Assembly (NCBI RefSeq): GCF_004331695.1
Contig: NZ_SJSL01000002.1
Coordinates: 1,213,873-1,277,872 of the forward strand
Direction of reading: 5' to 3'
Length of the DNA: 64,000 nt
Source of the DNA: Pedobacter psychroterrae
GTDB taxonomy: Bacteria; Bacteroidota; Bacteroidia; Sphingobacteriales; Sphingobacteriaceae
Position numbers and translations under genes: made by a program. Each line of letters opens with the position of its first letter. Position 1 is the stretch's first letter. The notes beneath the pieces were generated by a model. That model saw nothing but the letters and a program-made list of their open reading frames with translations. It was not told the origin of the DNA and ran no database searches. Positions 1 through 9,600 of this stretch are shown piece by piece.

Positions 1-417
1 AAATTTGGCGGGCCATTTCTTGAACTCATCAAAAAATATGTTGAAGACAATGACATTGAACGTCCGATAGACCTGATCATAAAAACTCAGGCCAATAAAT
101 CACAGTTAAAAGTCTCCATCATACAAAACATTGATAGAAAGATTGGACTGGAAGATATCGCTAAATCCAAGGGTATTACTTATGATGATATACTAAAGGA
201 GATAGAGGCCATTGTAAACTCAGGTACAAAGCTCAATCTTGGGTATTTTGTGGACGAAGTAATAGATGAAGACCGCCAGGAGGAAGTATTCGATTACTTT
301 CAATCTGCCGAAAATGACTCTATAGATGAAGCATTAAGAGAATTAGGAGAAACAGATTATTCACGTGAAGAAATACAGCTTATGCGTATCAAATTCATGT
401 CTGAACTAGGTAATTAA
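1..417 (+). CDS. recQ: ATP-dependent DNA helicase RecQ, C-terminal end (partial)
   Basis: The frame is open from the first base to a TAA at 415-417 and encodes 138 residues. The text matches the C-terminal region of Bacteroidota RecQ: a winged-helix/HRDC-type part (DLIIKTQANKS, then IIQNIDRKIGLEDIAKSKG) followed by an acidic tail with the conserved run NSGTKLNLGYFVDE. RecQ is a 3'-5' helicase acting in recombination and replication-fork repair. The helicase core lies left of the window, so only the DNA-binding and regulatory tail is visible. The kdsA start follows after 8 bases in the same direction, so the two genes could be co-transcribed. The identification rests on recognition of this tail only. 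Confidence 0.8.
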   Translation, partial: KFGGPFLELIKKYVEDNDIERPIDLIIKTQANKSQLKVSIIQNIDRKIGLEDIAKSKGITYDDILKEIEAIVNSGTKLNLGYFVDEVIDEDRQEEVFDYFQSAENDSIDEALRELGETDYSREEIQLMRIKFMSELGN

Positions 418-425
418 AATTTAAA

Positions 426-1241
426 ATGATCAACTTTCCTTTAGATAAACTGAAACATCAGCAATCTGGTAACTTTTTCCTAATGGCCGGTCCCTGTGCC
501 ATCGAAGGTGAAGAAATTGCTATGCGTATAGCAGAAAAAATAGTTAGTATAACAGATAAGCTGGCAATACCTTATGTTTTTAAAGGTTCTTATCGTAAGG
601 CGAACCGCTCCAAAGGAAGTTCTTTTTGCGGGATAGGAGATGAAAAAGCACTTAAGATCCTGGAGAAAATAGGTAAAACATTTGATATTCCAGTAGTGAC
701 TGATATTCATGCTCACGAAGAAGCAGCCATGGCCGCTGCTTATGTAGACATCCTTCAGATTCCTGCTTTTCTATGCCGGCAAACTGACCTCTTAGTTGCA
801 GCAGCAAAGACAAATAAGGTGGTCAATGTAAAAAAAGGACAGTTTCTCTCTGCAGGATCAATGAAATTTGCGGTAGATAAGATTGTGGAGGCTGGCAATA
901 ACAGAGTCATCTTGACAGACAGGGGCAATACATTTGGCTATCAGGACCTCATAGTTGACTATAGGGGATTACCTGAGATGCAAAGTTTTAATGTGCCGGT
1001 TGTAATGGACTGTACACATTCACTACAACAACCCAACCAGAGTTCCGGGGTTACGGGAGGAAAGCCTGAGCTGATTGGAACAATTGCTAAAGCCGCAGTC
1101 GCTGTAGGTGCGGATGGTCTTTTTATAGAAACTCATCCGGATCCTGCCAATGCAAAATCTGATGGTGCGAATATGTTGCACCTGGATCTGCTTGAGGAGT
1201 TGCTCGTAAAACTGATTAAAATTAGGAAAGCGGTTATTTAA
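426..1241 (+). CDS. kdsA: 3-deoxy-8-phosphooctulonate synthase (KDO-8-P synthase)
   Basis: KdsA condenses phosphoenolpyruvate with arabinose-5-phosphate to KDO-8-phosphate, the committed step of the KDO part of the lipopolysaccharide inner core. The 271-residue length is normal. Family landmarks are visible: MAGPCAIEGEE near the N terminus, FKGSYRKANRS (PEP and phosphate binding), the NVKKGQFLSAG strand, the LTDRGNTFGYQDLIVD segment, and DCTHSLQQP followed by GADGLFIETHPDP. The KANRS form (rather than DAHP-synthase KPRTS) separates it from AroF-type enzymes. The ATG at 426 lies 8 bases after the recQ stop. It implies a cytoplasmic enzyme in a cell with a Gram-negative envelope. Confidence 0.96.
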   Translation: MINFPLDKLKHQQSGNFFLMAGPCAIEGEEIAMRIAEKIVSITDKLAIPYVFKGSYRKANRSKGSSFCGIGDEKALKILEKIGKTFDIPVVTDIHAHEEAAMAAAYVDILQIPAFLCRQTDLLVAAAKTNKVVNVKKGQFLSAGSMKFAVDKIVEAGNNRVILTDRGNTFGYQDLIVDYRGLPEMQSFNVPVVMDCTHSLQQPNQSSGVTGGKPELIGTIAKAAVAVGADGLFIETHPDPANAKSDGANMLHLDLLEELLVKLIKIRKAVI

Positions 1242-1247
1242 AGCTTT

Positions 1248-3143
1248 TTAGATTTTGGTGATGATAAAAGAGGTACGTCTGTTCTGTTTTCGGTTGTCTT
1301 CAGTGTCATTGCTTTTAATTGGCTTTGTTTCACCATATCCTTTATAGGTCATTCTTTTAGATGCTATGTTGTTAGCTATCAGGTAATCGTAAACAGCTTT
1401 AGCTCTGTTGAGGGATAGCTTTTCATTTTGTAATTCATTGCCGATATTATCGGTGTGGCCTTGGATTTCTATGTTCATGCTGAGATTGTTTTCAAGCAAT
1501 TCTCTTAAAGTTGCCAGCTCAATCAAAGATGTGGGTAGTATAACATATTCATTAGTATTGAAAAATATATTTCTGAGGATTACGTTACTGCCCACCTTCA
1601 GTTTCTCCAGGCTGATTTCAATAATGATCGGTTTGTTCGGCGATGATGTTTTTAATTCATAATGCGCTGAATAAAATAGATAACCATCGGAACTTACATT
1701 AAAAGCATAATCTCCTCCTATAGGCATTACGGCAAGAAAGCTGCCGTTGTCTATTGAGGTGTGATCGTTGTACATGGTTTGCTTATTTACCACATTCATG
1801 ACCTGTACCTGTGCTGTTAAGTATGCCCCTGTTTCCTTATCCTTTACAATACCTTTTACATAAGTAATGGGTAGTGGCCTTTTACTTACAGGCATCTCAA
1901 ACTGGTAAATGTCCATGTCTCCGTAGCCTCCCTTGAGACTAGAAGAAAATAAACCTAAATTACCATCCGGAGTGACGATCAGACCTGTTTCCTCATTAAA
2001 AGTATTGATCGGGTAACCCATGTTTTCAGGTCTTCCCCAACTTCCTGATTCATCCATACGGCTTAGAAATATATCTTTGTCGCCCATACCTGGCCAGCCA
2101 TCAGATGAGAAATACAATGTTTTACCATCAGAGTGGACAAAGGGTGTCTGTTCGTTGTATGGTGTATTGATCTCCGGACCAAGGTTTGTAGGTTCAGTCC
2201 AGTAACCATCCTTCTTGAGTGAACTCCGCCAGATGTCGTAGCCTCCTAGTCCCCCGGGCCTGTTACTTACAAAATACAATGTGCTGCCATCCGGACTAAT
2301 GGCAGGTTGCGAATCCCAGTAGGTTGAATTGACAGGTGAGCCTAGATTAAATGGCTCGCCCCAATTGTTTCCTTCTTTATGGCTAACATAGAGGTCGCAT
2401 CTTCCTAGACCGTCTGGTCTGTTACATCCCGTAAAAAATAAATACGATCCATCCGGGGAGATCGACTGCGCGCCTTCATTAAAATTATGCGTATTAATTT
2501 TATTGCTGAGAGGCACAGGAGAAGACCATGAATCAGGTCTTTTCTGAGAAATAAAGAAGTCCTCATTATCTGCTACATTTCTGCAAAAGATCAGCTGCTC
2601 CCCATCAGCCGTAATAGCCGGAGAATAATCTCTGTAAATTGAATTGATCTCTTTTCCCATATTCAGGGGTTCATATTTTAAGGGTGACTTTATAGCCTTA
2701 ACTGCAAACTCACAATCCCTTAAGTATTTATTGGCTTTGCTGATGAATTCTTTATCATTACCCTTATACTGCTGAAGGAACAGGTTAATATTCAGTAGTC
2801 CGCTTTCATAGTCCCCTGTTCTTAAAGATGATTCGGCCATGCCATAATAAACTCTTGGATCTATGGATTTACTTAATGCGATCGCATTTCTATAGGCTGC
2901 TTTGGCAGGTTCAAATGACTTGATTCTCCGATTGATATCGCCTATTTGTATAAATGCAAACTGGAAGGATGGATCGGCGCTTACAGCGTCATGCAGTGAC
3001 TGAATGGCCTGCTGATAGGCGTTCTCTTTTAAGAATGCCTGGGCTTTATCAAAATTCGCTTGCGCTTTTTTTACTGTTGAGGTTTGTGCATCAACCTGAT
3101 GAACTGTAAAATATAACAAGAAGAATAAAGAAAATATCTTCAT
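1248..3143 (-). CDS. TPR/PD40 beta-propeller/OmpA-domain outer membrane protein (PorE-like architecture)
   Basis: The 631-residue protein starts with a signal peptide (MKIFSLFFLLYFTVHQVDA, cleavage near residue 19). In order come TPR helices (about 20-150), WD40-like PD40 blades (about 160-420; repeated SPDGSxLFF, SPDGSTLYFVSNRPGG and SDGKTLYFSSD motifs), a carboxypeptidase-regulatory-like beta domain (about 430-510) and a C-terminal OmpA peptidoglycan-binding domain (EIQGHTDNIGNELQNEKLS...RAKAVYDYL). This order matches PorE of the type IX secretion system, but Bacteroidota carry several paralogues with the same order, so a secretion role is not proven. It probably links the outer membrane to peptidoglycan. 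Convergent with kdsA, with 6 bases between the stops. Confidence 0.85.
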   Translation of the reverse strand: MKIFSLFFLLYFTVHQVDAQTSTVKKAQANFDKAQAFLKENAYQQAIQSLHDAVSADPSFQFAFIQIGDINRRIKSFEPAKAAYRNAIALSKSIDPRVYYGMAESSLRTGDYESGLLNINLFLQQYKGNDKEFISKANKYLRDCEFAVKAIKSPLKYEPLNMGKEINSIYRDYSPAITADGEQLIFCRNVADNEDFFISQKRPDSWSSPVPLSNKINTHNFNEGAQSISPDGSYLFFTGCNRPDGLGRCDLYVSHKEGNNWGEPFNLGSPVNSTYWDSQPAISPDGSTLYFVSNRPGGLGGYDIWRSSLKKDGYWTEPTNLGPEINTPYNEQTPFVHSDGKTLYFSSDGWPGMGDKDIFLSRMDESGSWGRPENMGYPINTFNEETGLIVTPDGNLGLFSSSLKGGYGDMDIYQFEMPVSKRPLPITYVKGIVKDKETGAYLTAQVQVMNVVNKQTMYNDHTSIDNGSFLAVMPIGGDYAFNVSSDGYLFYSAHYELKTSSPNKPIIIEISLEKLKVGSNVILRNIFFNTNEYVILPTSLIELATLRELLENNLSMNIEIQGHTDNIGNELQNEKLSLNRAKAVYDYLIANNIASKRMTYKGYGETKPIKSNDTEDNRKQNRRTSFIITKI

Positions 3144-3189
3144 ATCTTATATTAACCTTTCAACTAATTTAGCGAAATACCAGGATATA

Positions 3190-3813
3190 TTAAGGGATAT
3201 TCAAAAATTTATGTGTTTGAAGGGAAATCTCCCATTTAGGGTTGGCCATTACATACTCAATAATCAAAGGTGTGATCTCTTTTGACTTTGACCATTCGGG
3301 TTGTAAATATAGCTTGCAGTTTTCAGAAACTGTTTCAGCATATTTCTCTGCCCATTCAAAATCACTTTTGTTAAAAACAATTACCTTCAACTCGTGTGCA
3401 AATGGTGTAATATCCGGTCTTGGTGCCTTGAATTTTTTTGGTGAAAGGCAGATCCAGTCCCATTTTCCCGAAAGAGGATAAGCACCCGAAGTCTCAATAA
3501 AGGTTTTGATATTTCTTTTCTGCAGTTCTTCAGTCAGATAATCGAGGTTATAGATCAGCGGTTCACCTCCTGTAATCACTACGGCTTTACCCGGGAAACT
3601 ATCTGCCTTCACAACAATATCATCTGCAGGTGTAAGTGGATGAAGCTCCGCATCCCAGCTTTCTTTTACGTCGCACCAGTGGCAACCGACATCGCAACCG
3701 CCCAAACGAATGAAGTAGGCTGCCTTTCCGGTGTTAAATCCTTCACCTTGTATGGTGTAAAATTCTTCCATCAATGGAAGTAAAGTGCCGTCTGCTGGTA
3801 TTTGATGTGCCAT
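3190..3813 (-). CDS. queE: 7-carboxy-7-deazaguanine synthase (radical SAM)
   Basis: QueE converts 6-carboxytetrahydropterin to 7-carboxy-7-deazaguanine on the route to preQ0 and queuosine. The 207-residue protein shows EEFYTIQGEG at the N terminus, used for substrate binding, and the cysteine cluster C40-x3-C44-x2-C47 (CDVGCHWCDVKESWD) that holds the 4Fe-4S cluster and binds S-adenosylmethionine. VVITGGEPLIYNL is the radical-SAM GGEP motif, and ETSGAYPLSGKWDWICLSPK matches QueE. The short SAM core is typical of this family. A queuosine-precursor transporter is encoded at 10814, so both synthesis and salvage genes lie in this stretch, though not in one operon. Confidence 0.95.
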   Translation of the reverse strand: MAHQIPADGTLLPLMEEFYTIQGEGFNTGKAAYFIRLGGCDVGCHWCDVKESWDAELHPLTPADDIVVKADSFPGKAVVITGGEPLIYNLDYLTEELQKRNIKTFIETSGAYPLSGKWDWICLSPKKFKAPRPDITPFAHELKVIVFNKSDFEWAEKYAETVSENCKLYLQPEWSKSKEITPLIIEYVMANPKWEISLQTHKFLNIP

Positions 3814-3913
3814 AATAAGGGCGCAAAGTTAAATAAAATAATGGAAGCAGCGGTCAAAGTAAGTATATTAGGTTGTTTAATGACCGAGTGATGAACATGT
3901 ATGTTAAAAAGTG

Positions 3914-4243
3914 ATGAAATGGTATAAGATCGAAGAGCAGTTGCCGGATGAAGAATTTGTTATACCCGTTAAGGTCGATGGCAAAAAGCTATGTCTGGTT
4001 AAACATGCGCAGCAGCTCTATGCTGTACAAAATACCTGTCCTCATGCCGGAGGTATATTAAGCGGGGGCTGGTGTAAGAACGGCTACCTGATATGTCCCA
4101 TTCACCGCTGGGAATATAACCTCGAAAATGGGAGAGGGGCGACCGGGCAAGGAGATTACATTGATACTTACCCGGTTGAAATAAGAGCAGATGGAATTTA
4201 CATTGGTCTTAAACAAAGCATCTGGAAGAAATTTTTTAGCTGA
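3914..4243 (+). CDS. Rieske 2Fe-2S ferredoxin-like protein
   Basis: The small soluble protein has the Rieske pattern C42-x-H44 (TCPHAGG) and C61-x2-H64 (LICPIHRWEYN), which ligates a 2Fe-2S cluster. The ATG at 3914 is preferred over the in-frame GTG at 3911, giving 109 residues with no transmembrane anchor. Stand-alone proteins of this type (NirD-like or dioxygenase ferredoxin subunits) pass electrons to a partner enzyme. No oxygenase or nitrite reductase is adjacent, so the partner is unknown. It ends exactly at the convergent folD stop. Confidence 0.85.
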   Translation: MKWYKIEEQLPDEEFVIPVKVDGKKLCLVKHAQQLYAVQNTCPHAGGILSGGWCKNGYLICPIHRWEYNLENGRGATGQGDYIDTYPVEIRADGIYIGLKQSIWKKFFS

Positions 4244-5125
4244 TTATTTGTAAACTTCTTTTTTGGCGGATGCAAGTGTATTCTTCAATAATCCCACAAT
4301 GGTCATCAAACCAACACCACCTGGAACCGGAGTAATCCACGAAGCCTTTGGAGCCACATTATCAAAGTCTACATCACCATATAGCTTATATCCCGATTTT
4401 GTAGTAGCAGAGGTTTCTCTGTTCATACCCACATCAATGATCACCGCGCCTGGCTTTATCATATCCGCAGTTATAAAGTTCTTTTTGCCTATTGCTGCTA
4501 TTACAATATCTCCTTGAAGTATGATTTCCTTTAAATTTTCGGTACGGCTATGGGTAAGGGATACGGTGCAGTTTCCAGGATTGGCATTACGCGCCATAAG
4601 AATACTCATCGGACTGCCAACAATATTGCTTCTTCCTACTACAACGCAATGTTTACCTACTGTGTCTATGCCATACTGTTCAAGCATTAGCATAATCCCA
4701 TAAGGTGTGGCAGGGATAAAGCAAGGTAGATTACGCATCATCCTGCCCAGATTTATAGGGTGAAATCCATCTACATCTTTACGATAATCGATAGTTTCAG
4801 TTACTTTTTCCGGATCAATATGCTTTGGAAGAGGGAGTTGCACAATTAAGCCATCTACGCCAGCATCCTGATTAATCTCTTCAATCTTTGAAAGCAGTTC
4901 AGCCTCAGTTACAGTGACATCATATCTTACCAGGGATGATTTAAAGCCTACCTTTTCGCAGTTTTTCATCTTACTCGCTACATAGGTTTCACTGCCGCCA
5001 TCACTACCAACCAGGATTGCTATTAAATGGGGCTTTCTGCCGCTTGATGCTAAAAAATCTGCGGCTTCTGCTGCGATGTCCTGTTTTATTTTTTCTGATA
5101 CGAATTTTCCGTCAAGTAACTGCAT
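4244..5125 (-). CDS. folD: Bifunctional methylenetetrahydrofolate dehydrogenase/cyclohydrolase
   Basis: FolD interconverts 5,10-methylene-, methenyl- and 10-formyl-tetrahydrofolate with NADP, supplying one-carbon units. The 293-residue protein carries the family signatures: [16 protein letters not shown] (with the catalytic lysine in YVxxKxK), [25 protein letters not shown], the Rossmann segment [14 protein letters not shown], and the C-terminal [11 protein letters not shown]. No key residue appears missing. It lies 19 bases downstream of lepA on the same strand and may be co-transcribed with it. Confidence 0.97.
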   Translation of the reverse strand: MQLLDGKFVSEKIKQDIAAEAADFLASSGRKPHLIAILVGSDGGSETYVASKMKNCEKVGFKSSLVRYDVTVTEAELLSKIEEINQDAGVDGLIVQLPLPKHIDPEKVTETIDYRKDVDGFHPINLGRMMRNLPCFIPATPYGIMLMLEQYGIDTVGKHCVVVGRSNIVGSPMSILMARNANPGNCTVSLTHSRTENLKEIILQGDIVIAAIGKKNFITADMIKPGAVIIDVGMNRETSATTKSGYKLYGDVDFDNVAPKASWITPVPGGVGLMTIVGLLKNTLASAKKEVYK

Positions 5126-5144
5126 TTAAATGATTTGTATGTTA

Positions 5145-6932
5145 TTAATCTAATTTCAAAACTGCCATAAAAGCTGTTTGAGGAATTTCCACATTTCCAA
5201 CCTGGCGCATACGTTTCTTTCCTTGTTTCTGTTTTTCAAGTAGTTTACGTTTACGTGAAATATCACCACCGTAGCACTTAGCAGTAACATCTTTGCGTAA
5301 AGCACTAAGTGTTTCGCGGGCAATAACTTTTGCACCTATAGACGCTTGTATCTTAATCTCGAATTGCTGACGGGGGATTAATTCTCTCAGTTTCTCACAG
5401 ATTTTCTTTCCAAAATCGTAAGCGTTGCTACGGTGAATCAATGAAGATAAGGCATCAACTGGTTCTTCATTTAACAGCATATCCAGTCTTACGAGATCCG
5501 ATTTTCGATAACCGATCTGATGATAATCAAATGAAGCATAACCTTTAGAAATCGTTTTTAGTTTATCATAAAAATCGAAAACGATCTCTCCCATAGGCAT
5601 TTCAAAAACGAGTTCCACACGGTCGGAAGTCAGATAAGACTGATTAACAATAATTCCTCTTTTTTGAATACAGAGCGACATTACCGGGCCAACAAACTCG
5701 GCTTTCGTAATGATATTAGCCTTAATATAAGGCTCTTCTACAGAATCCAGTTTACTTGGGTCAGGTAAATCTGACGGGTTGTTTACGATTACCTCATCCC
5801 CTTTAGTGGTACGTGCGATATAGGATACATTGGGTACAGTTGTGATAACTGTCATGTCAAATTCGCGTTCCAAACGTTCCTGGATAATTTCCATGTGCAA
5901 CATGCCGAGGAAACCGCAACGGAAACCGAAGCCTAGTGCTGCAGAGCTTTCAGGTTCAAATACAATTGATGCATCATTCAATTGCAACTTGTGCATCGCC
6001 TCACGCAATTCTTCGAATTCATCAGTATCTACAGGATAGATGCCTGCAAAAACCATTGGTTTGACTTCCTCAAATCCTTGAATTGAATCCAGGGAAGGTC
6101 TGTCTACCGTAGTAATTGTATCCCCAACTTTTACTTCTCTCGCTTCTTTAATCCCAGATATAATGTACCCTACATCACCGGTTTTAACTACGGAACGCGG
6201 CGACATATCCAGTTTTAGGATACCGACTTCGTCGGCTAAATACTGTTTACCTGTATTGATGAACTTAACTTTATCGCCCTTTTTAATTTCTCCGTTTACT
6301 ACTTTATAATAAGCGATAATTCCTCGGAACGGGTTAAAAACAGAGTCAAAAATCAGTGCTTGCAGAGGAGCTTCAGGGTTCCCAACTGGCGCAGGAACAC
6401 GGTCTACAATGGCCTGAATGATATCTGGAATGCCAAGGCCCGTTTTACCTGATGCAGGAATAATATCCTCACGTTTACAGCCAATTAAATCAACAATCTG
6501 GTCTTTAACTTCCTCTGGCATGGCACCTGGTAAATCCATCTTATTCAAGATAGGGATAATTTCCAGGTCATGCTCTAAAGCTAAATATAAGTTTGAAATG
6601 GTTTGTGCCTGAATTCCCTGGGATGCATCAACGATGAGCAGCGCACCCTCACAAGCTGCGATGGACCGGGAAACTTCGTAAGAAAAATCTACGTGTCCAG
6701 GGGTATCGATCAGGTTGAAATTGTATTCAATTTCACCTACCTTATAATTCATTTGTATGGCGTGGCTCTTTATAGTGATCCCACGTTCACGCTCTAAATC
6801 CATGTTGTCAAGCAGTTGGGCCTGAGCCTCGCGATGGCTAATGGTTTTAGTATATTCTAATAAACGGTCAGCCAAAGTGCTTTTTCCGTGGTCAATATGT
6901 GCAATTATGCAGAAATTACGTATATGCTTCAT
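5145..6932 (-). CDS. lepA: Elongation factor 4 (LepA), back-translocating GTPase
   Basis: LepA is a ribosome-associated GTPase related to EF-G. The 595-residue length is usual. The G motifs are clear: [14 protein letters not shown] (G1), [12 protein letters not shown] (G2), [12 protein letters not shown] (G3), NKMDLPGA (G4). Domain II, the III/V-like domains ([16 protein letters not shown]) and the LepA-specific C-terminal domain ending [18 protein letters not shown] follow. The C-terminal domain, absent from EF-G, secures the assignment. It is followed on the same strand by folD. Confidence 0.98.
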   Translation of the reverse strand: MKHIRNFCIIAHIDHGKSTLADRLLEYTKTISHREAQAQLLDNMDLERERGITIKSHAIQMNYKVGEIEYNFNLIDTPGHVDFSYEVSRSIAACEGALLIVDASQGIQAQTISNLYLALEHDLEIIPILNKMDLPGAMPEEVKDQIVDLIGCKREDIIPASGKTGLGIPDIIQAIVDRVPAPVGNPEAPLQALIFDSVFNPFRGIIAYYKVVNGEIKKGDKVKFINTGKQYLADEVGILKLDMSPRSVVKTGDVGYIISGIKEAREVKVGDTITTVDRPSLDSIQGFEEVKPMVFAGIYPVDTDEFEELREAMHKLQLNDASIVFEPESSAALGFGFRCGFLGMLHMEIIQERLEREFDMTVITTVPNVSYIARTTKGDEVIVNNPSDLPDPSKLDSVEEPYIKANIITKAEFVGPVMSLCIQKRGIIVNQSYLTSDRVELVFEMPMGEIVFDFYDKLKTISKGYASFDYHQIGYRKSDLVRLDMLLNEEPVDALSSLIHRSNAYDFGKKICEKLRELIPRQQFEIKIQASIGAKVIARETLSALRKDVTAKCYGGDISRKRKLLEKQKQGKKRMRQVGNVEIPQTAFMAVLKLD

Positions 6933-6978
6933 CAGTGGCGCAAAGATAAGATTTTGACTGGATTATTTTGTGGAAATT

Positions 6979-7719
6979 TTAAGCAGAACGATTTGCTATT
7001 GCTATCAGTTCTCTCACTTTGTTCGGACTAGTTGTATCATGGCTAAATTCATTGCCTTCTGTACCCATACTTAACTTTTGGTTTTTAAATAACATTTTAC
7101 TTGCTGCAGAAGACCTGGCAGATGCATGAAACTCTATAGCTCCTGTTATTTTAATCAATTCTGCTATGTTAGCATTAGTAATTCCGGCTCCGGGCATGAT
7201 GATAATCCTTTCATTCGCCTGTTCAATCAGTTTTGCAAGAACAGTAGCCCCTGTTATGGCCGAGGCTTCACCGCCTGAAGTAAGAATCCGCTCACATCCA
7301 AGGGATATGATATCTTCCAATGCTATAAAAAGATCGCTGCTCATATCAAATGCCCTGTGGAACGTTACCTGCATAGGTCTTGCCAGTTCCACCAGTTCTG
7401 CACACCTTTTCATGTCTACACTTCCATCGGCATTTAAAATGCCGATCACAATGCCATCACTGTTCAAAGCCTTACAGATCCTGATGTCTTCCTTCATCAG
7501 TTCAAATTCCAGGTCAGTGTAAAGAAAATCACCTCCTCTGGGTCTTATTATTGGATAAAGTTTGATTGAAAGCAGGCGCCTAGCCAGTGCAATCTGTGCG
7601 TAGCTGGGTGTGGTACCTCCCTCAGGCAAATTGTCACAAAGCTCTACACGAACCGCACCGCCTTCCTGTGCCGCAAGGGCAGAAGCTAAAGAATTGGCAC
7701 ATACTTCCATATTTACCAT
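6979..7719 (-). CDS. cutC: CutC family protein
   Basis: The 246-residue protein matches CutC, a TIM-barrel family: VEVCANSLASALAAQEGGAVRVELCDNLPEGGTTPS at the start (long conserved N-terminal block), IIRPRGGDFLYTDLEFELMKEDI, and VTFHRAFDMSSD, GCERILTSGG and IIIMPGAGIT later. CutC was first linked to copper tolerance in E. coli, but that role has been questioned and the reaction is not known. It starts 4 bases after the upstream asparaginase stop on the same strand, so they probably share a transcript. Confidence 0.92.
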   Translation of the reverse strand: MVNMEVCANSLASALAAQEGGAVRVELCDNLPEGGTTPSYAQIALARRLLSIKLYPIIRPRGGDFLYTDLEFELMKEDIRICKALNSDGIVIGILNADGSVDMKRCAELVELARPMQVTFHRAFDMSSDLFIALEDIISLGCERILTSGGEASAITGATVLAKLIEQANERIIIMPGAGITNANIAELIKITGAIEFHASARSSAASKMLFKNQKLSMGTEGNEFSHDTTSPNKVRELIAIANRSA

Positions 7720-7723
7720 ATTC

Positions 7724-8761
7724 TTATTTGTAATAACTCTTCCCCGGAATCAGGAGATCGTCCTTTTCAGCAGTACATACCGCATAACTAAATCCCGATT
7801 GGATGGCATACGCACCATATTCGCCTTTTTTATTGAGGGCCAGAAAACCTACCTGTATTTTTTTGGCTGTATCCGGCTTTTTCTTAATGATCCGCATCAC
7901 TGCTTCTTTACAAGCGTCCTCCGGGGTATAGCCTTGTCTCATCAGCTCGACTACCAGAAAGCTCCCTACATTACGGATTATCTCTTCGCCAACACCGGTG
8001 GATGTAGCGCCACCTACTTCATTGTCTATGTATAGACCTGCGCCTATCAGCGGACTATCGCCCACGCGACCATGTAGTTTAAAAGCCATGCCACTGGTAG
8101 TACAAGCACCGGATAAATTACCTTTACTGTCGAGCGCCAGCATTCCAATCGTATCATGGTTATATTGATTTCCAGGTAATGTCTTAGGAGCAGCCTTCTC
8201 GTATTGTTTATTTTCTATATTCATCACCGGCTCATACCTGGCGGTCTTTAGCCATTCCTTCCATGCCTTTTCGCTTTCAGGAGTCAGCAGATTTTCTTTT
8301 TTAAATCCGTTCTCCAGTGCAAACTGAAGTGCGCCGTCACCCACCAGCATCACATGTGGAGTTTTTTTCATCACCATTCTTGCTACGGAGATCGGGTGTA
8401 CTATGTGTTCCAGGCCTGCCACAGACCCACAATTGCCCAGTTCATCCATAATGCAGGCGTCCAGTGTAACATGGCCGTCCCTGTCAGGCATACCACCGTA
8501 ACCTACAGTCTGGTTAGTTGGATCTGCCTCCGGAACACGCACTCCCTGTTCTACTGCATCGATGGCCTTACCACCTGAGGAAAGTACTTTCCAGGCCTCC
8601 TTGTTGGCCGGAATGCCGAAATCCCAGGTAGAAATCACAATAGGCTTAGCACCAGCAGTTGAATTCTGAGCTGGCAATACGGTTCCGAAGCTTTTTTTAT
8701 TTATAGCCAGCAATGTAGCTGACAGCGTCGTTGCCTTTATAAATTTTCTGCGGTCAAACAT
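7724..8761 (-). CDS. N4-(beta-N-acetylglucosaminyl)-L-asparaginase / isoaspartyl peptidase-like Ntn hydrolase, Tat-exported
   Basis: The 345-residue protein has a twin-arginine-like leader (MFDRRKFIKATTLSATLLA), suggesting folded export. The mature part resembles glycosylasparaginases: VISTWDFGIPANKEAWKVLSS, GYGGMPDRDG and, at the autoproteolytic site, HDTIGMLALD, where T204 would be the N-terminal nucleophile of the beta subunit. GRVGDSPLIGAGLYIDNEVGGATSTG supplies further substrate-site residues. Enzymes of this family remove asparagine from GlcNAc-Asn of glycopeptides. It forms a likely operon with cutC. Export and catalytic residues are seen; the substrate is inferred from family. Confidence 0.9.
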   Translation of the reverse strand: MFDRRKFIKATTLSATLLAINKKSFGTVLPAQNSTAGAKPIVISTWDFGIPANKEAWKVLSSGGKAIDAVEQGVRVPEADPTNQTVGYGGMPDRDGHVTLDACIMDELGNCGSVAGLEHIVHPISVARMVMKKTPHVMLVGDGALQFALENGFKKENLLTPESEKAWKEWLKTARYEPVMNIENKQYEKAAPKTLPGNQYNHDTIGMLALDSKGNLSGACTTSGMAFKLHGRVGDSPLIGAGLYIDNEVGGATSTGVGEEIIRNVGSFLVVELMRQGYTPEDACKEAVMRIIKKKPDTAKKIQVGFLALNKKGEYGAYAIQSGFSYAVCTAEKDDLLIPGKSYYK

Positions 8762-8776
8762 GATCCGTTTTAAAGG

Positions 8777-9580
8777 TTAAATAATTTTAAAATTGTCTGC
8801 ATCTCTCAAGAATGGAAAATTCTGACGTGTTTTTAACAGGTCTTCGTAACTGATACTAAAGGTATAAAGATCTTCATCTTCCGGTTTATAATAAACTGTT
8901 TTACCCATTGGATCAATGCATTGCGAATGTCCGCTATGGTAAACTTCTTTACCATCATGACCTACACGATTAGCCGCGATCACATAGCTCTGGTTTTCTA
9001 TAGCCCTGGCAGGTATCAGCGCATTCCAGTGAGCAGAACGTATATCTGGCCAGCTCGCTATGGTCAGTAATATATCGTATTCCTCATTTTGGTTCCGCAG
9101 CCAGACCGGGAAACGCAAGTCATAGCAGATGGAGAGTCTGATCTTCCATCCTTTGAGGGTTACAATCACCTTATCATTGCCCGGAGTGTAGTTTTTATCT
9201 TCCTGTCCCAGACTAAATAAATGCCTCTTATCATAATGGGCAAAGGCTCCATCAGGCAACATCCAAATTAGTCTATTATAATAATGATTATTTTCTTTGA
9301 TGATTAGACTGCCTGTGACCACGCATTCATATTTTTCTGCCATATTCCTCATCCATCGCATGGTCGTTCCGTTCATTTCTTCTGCAAGAACTTCTGCATT
9401 CATACTAAATCCAGTATTGAACATTTCCGGAAGCACAATCAGATCGGTTTTTTCTTTGATGCCCATGGATAATCTCAAGGCAAGGTTTTGAAGGTTTTTT
9501 TCTACATTTTCCCAGAATAAATAGGCCTGGAAAATAGTGATCTTCAGATTGCTAATGTTAGATTGGTTGGAATAATCCAT
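8777..9580 (-). CDS. Omega-amidase, nitrilase superfamily (YafV-like)
   Basis: The 267-residue nitrilase-fold protein shows the Glu-Lys-Cys triad: E52 in LIVLPEMFNTGF, K118 in YDKRHLF and C152 in LSICYDLRFPVW. This form matches omega-amidases (YafV/Nit2 group), which hydrolyse alpha-ketoglutaramate and alpha-ketosuccinamate. The next gene on the same strand, 20 bases upstream, encodes a methionine/glutamine transaminase, the usual partner: the transaminase makes alpha-ketoglutaramate from glutamine and this enzyme pulls the reaction forward. The pairing strongly supports the substrate assignment. Confidence 0.92.
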   Translation of the reverse strand: MDYSNQSNISNLKITIFQAYLFWENVEKNLQNLALRLSMGIKEKTDLIVLPEMFNTGFSMNAEVLAEEMNGTTMRWMRNMAEKYECVVTGSLIIKENNHYYNRLIWMLPDGAFAHYDKRHLFSLGQEDKNYTPGNDKVIVTLKGWKIRLSICYDLRFPVWLRNQNEEYDILLTIASWPDIRSAHWNALIPARAIENQSYVIAANRVGHDGKEVYHSGHSQCIDPMGKTVYYKPEDEDLYTFSISYEDLLKTRQNFPFLRDADNFKII

Positions 9581-9600
9581 TTATGACTTATTGATCTAAT

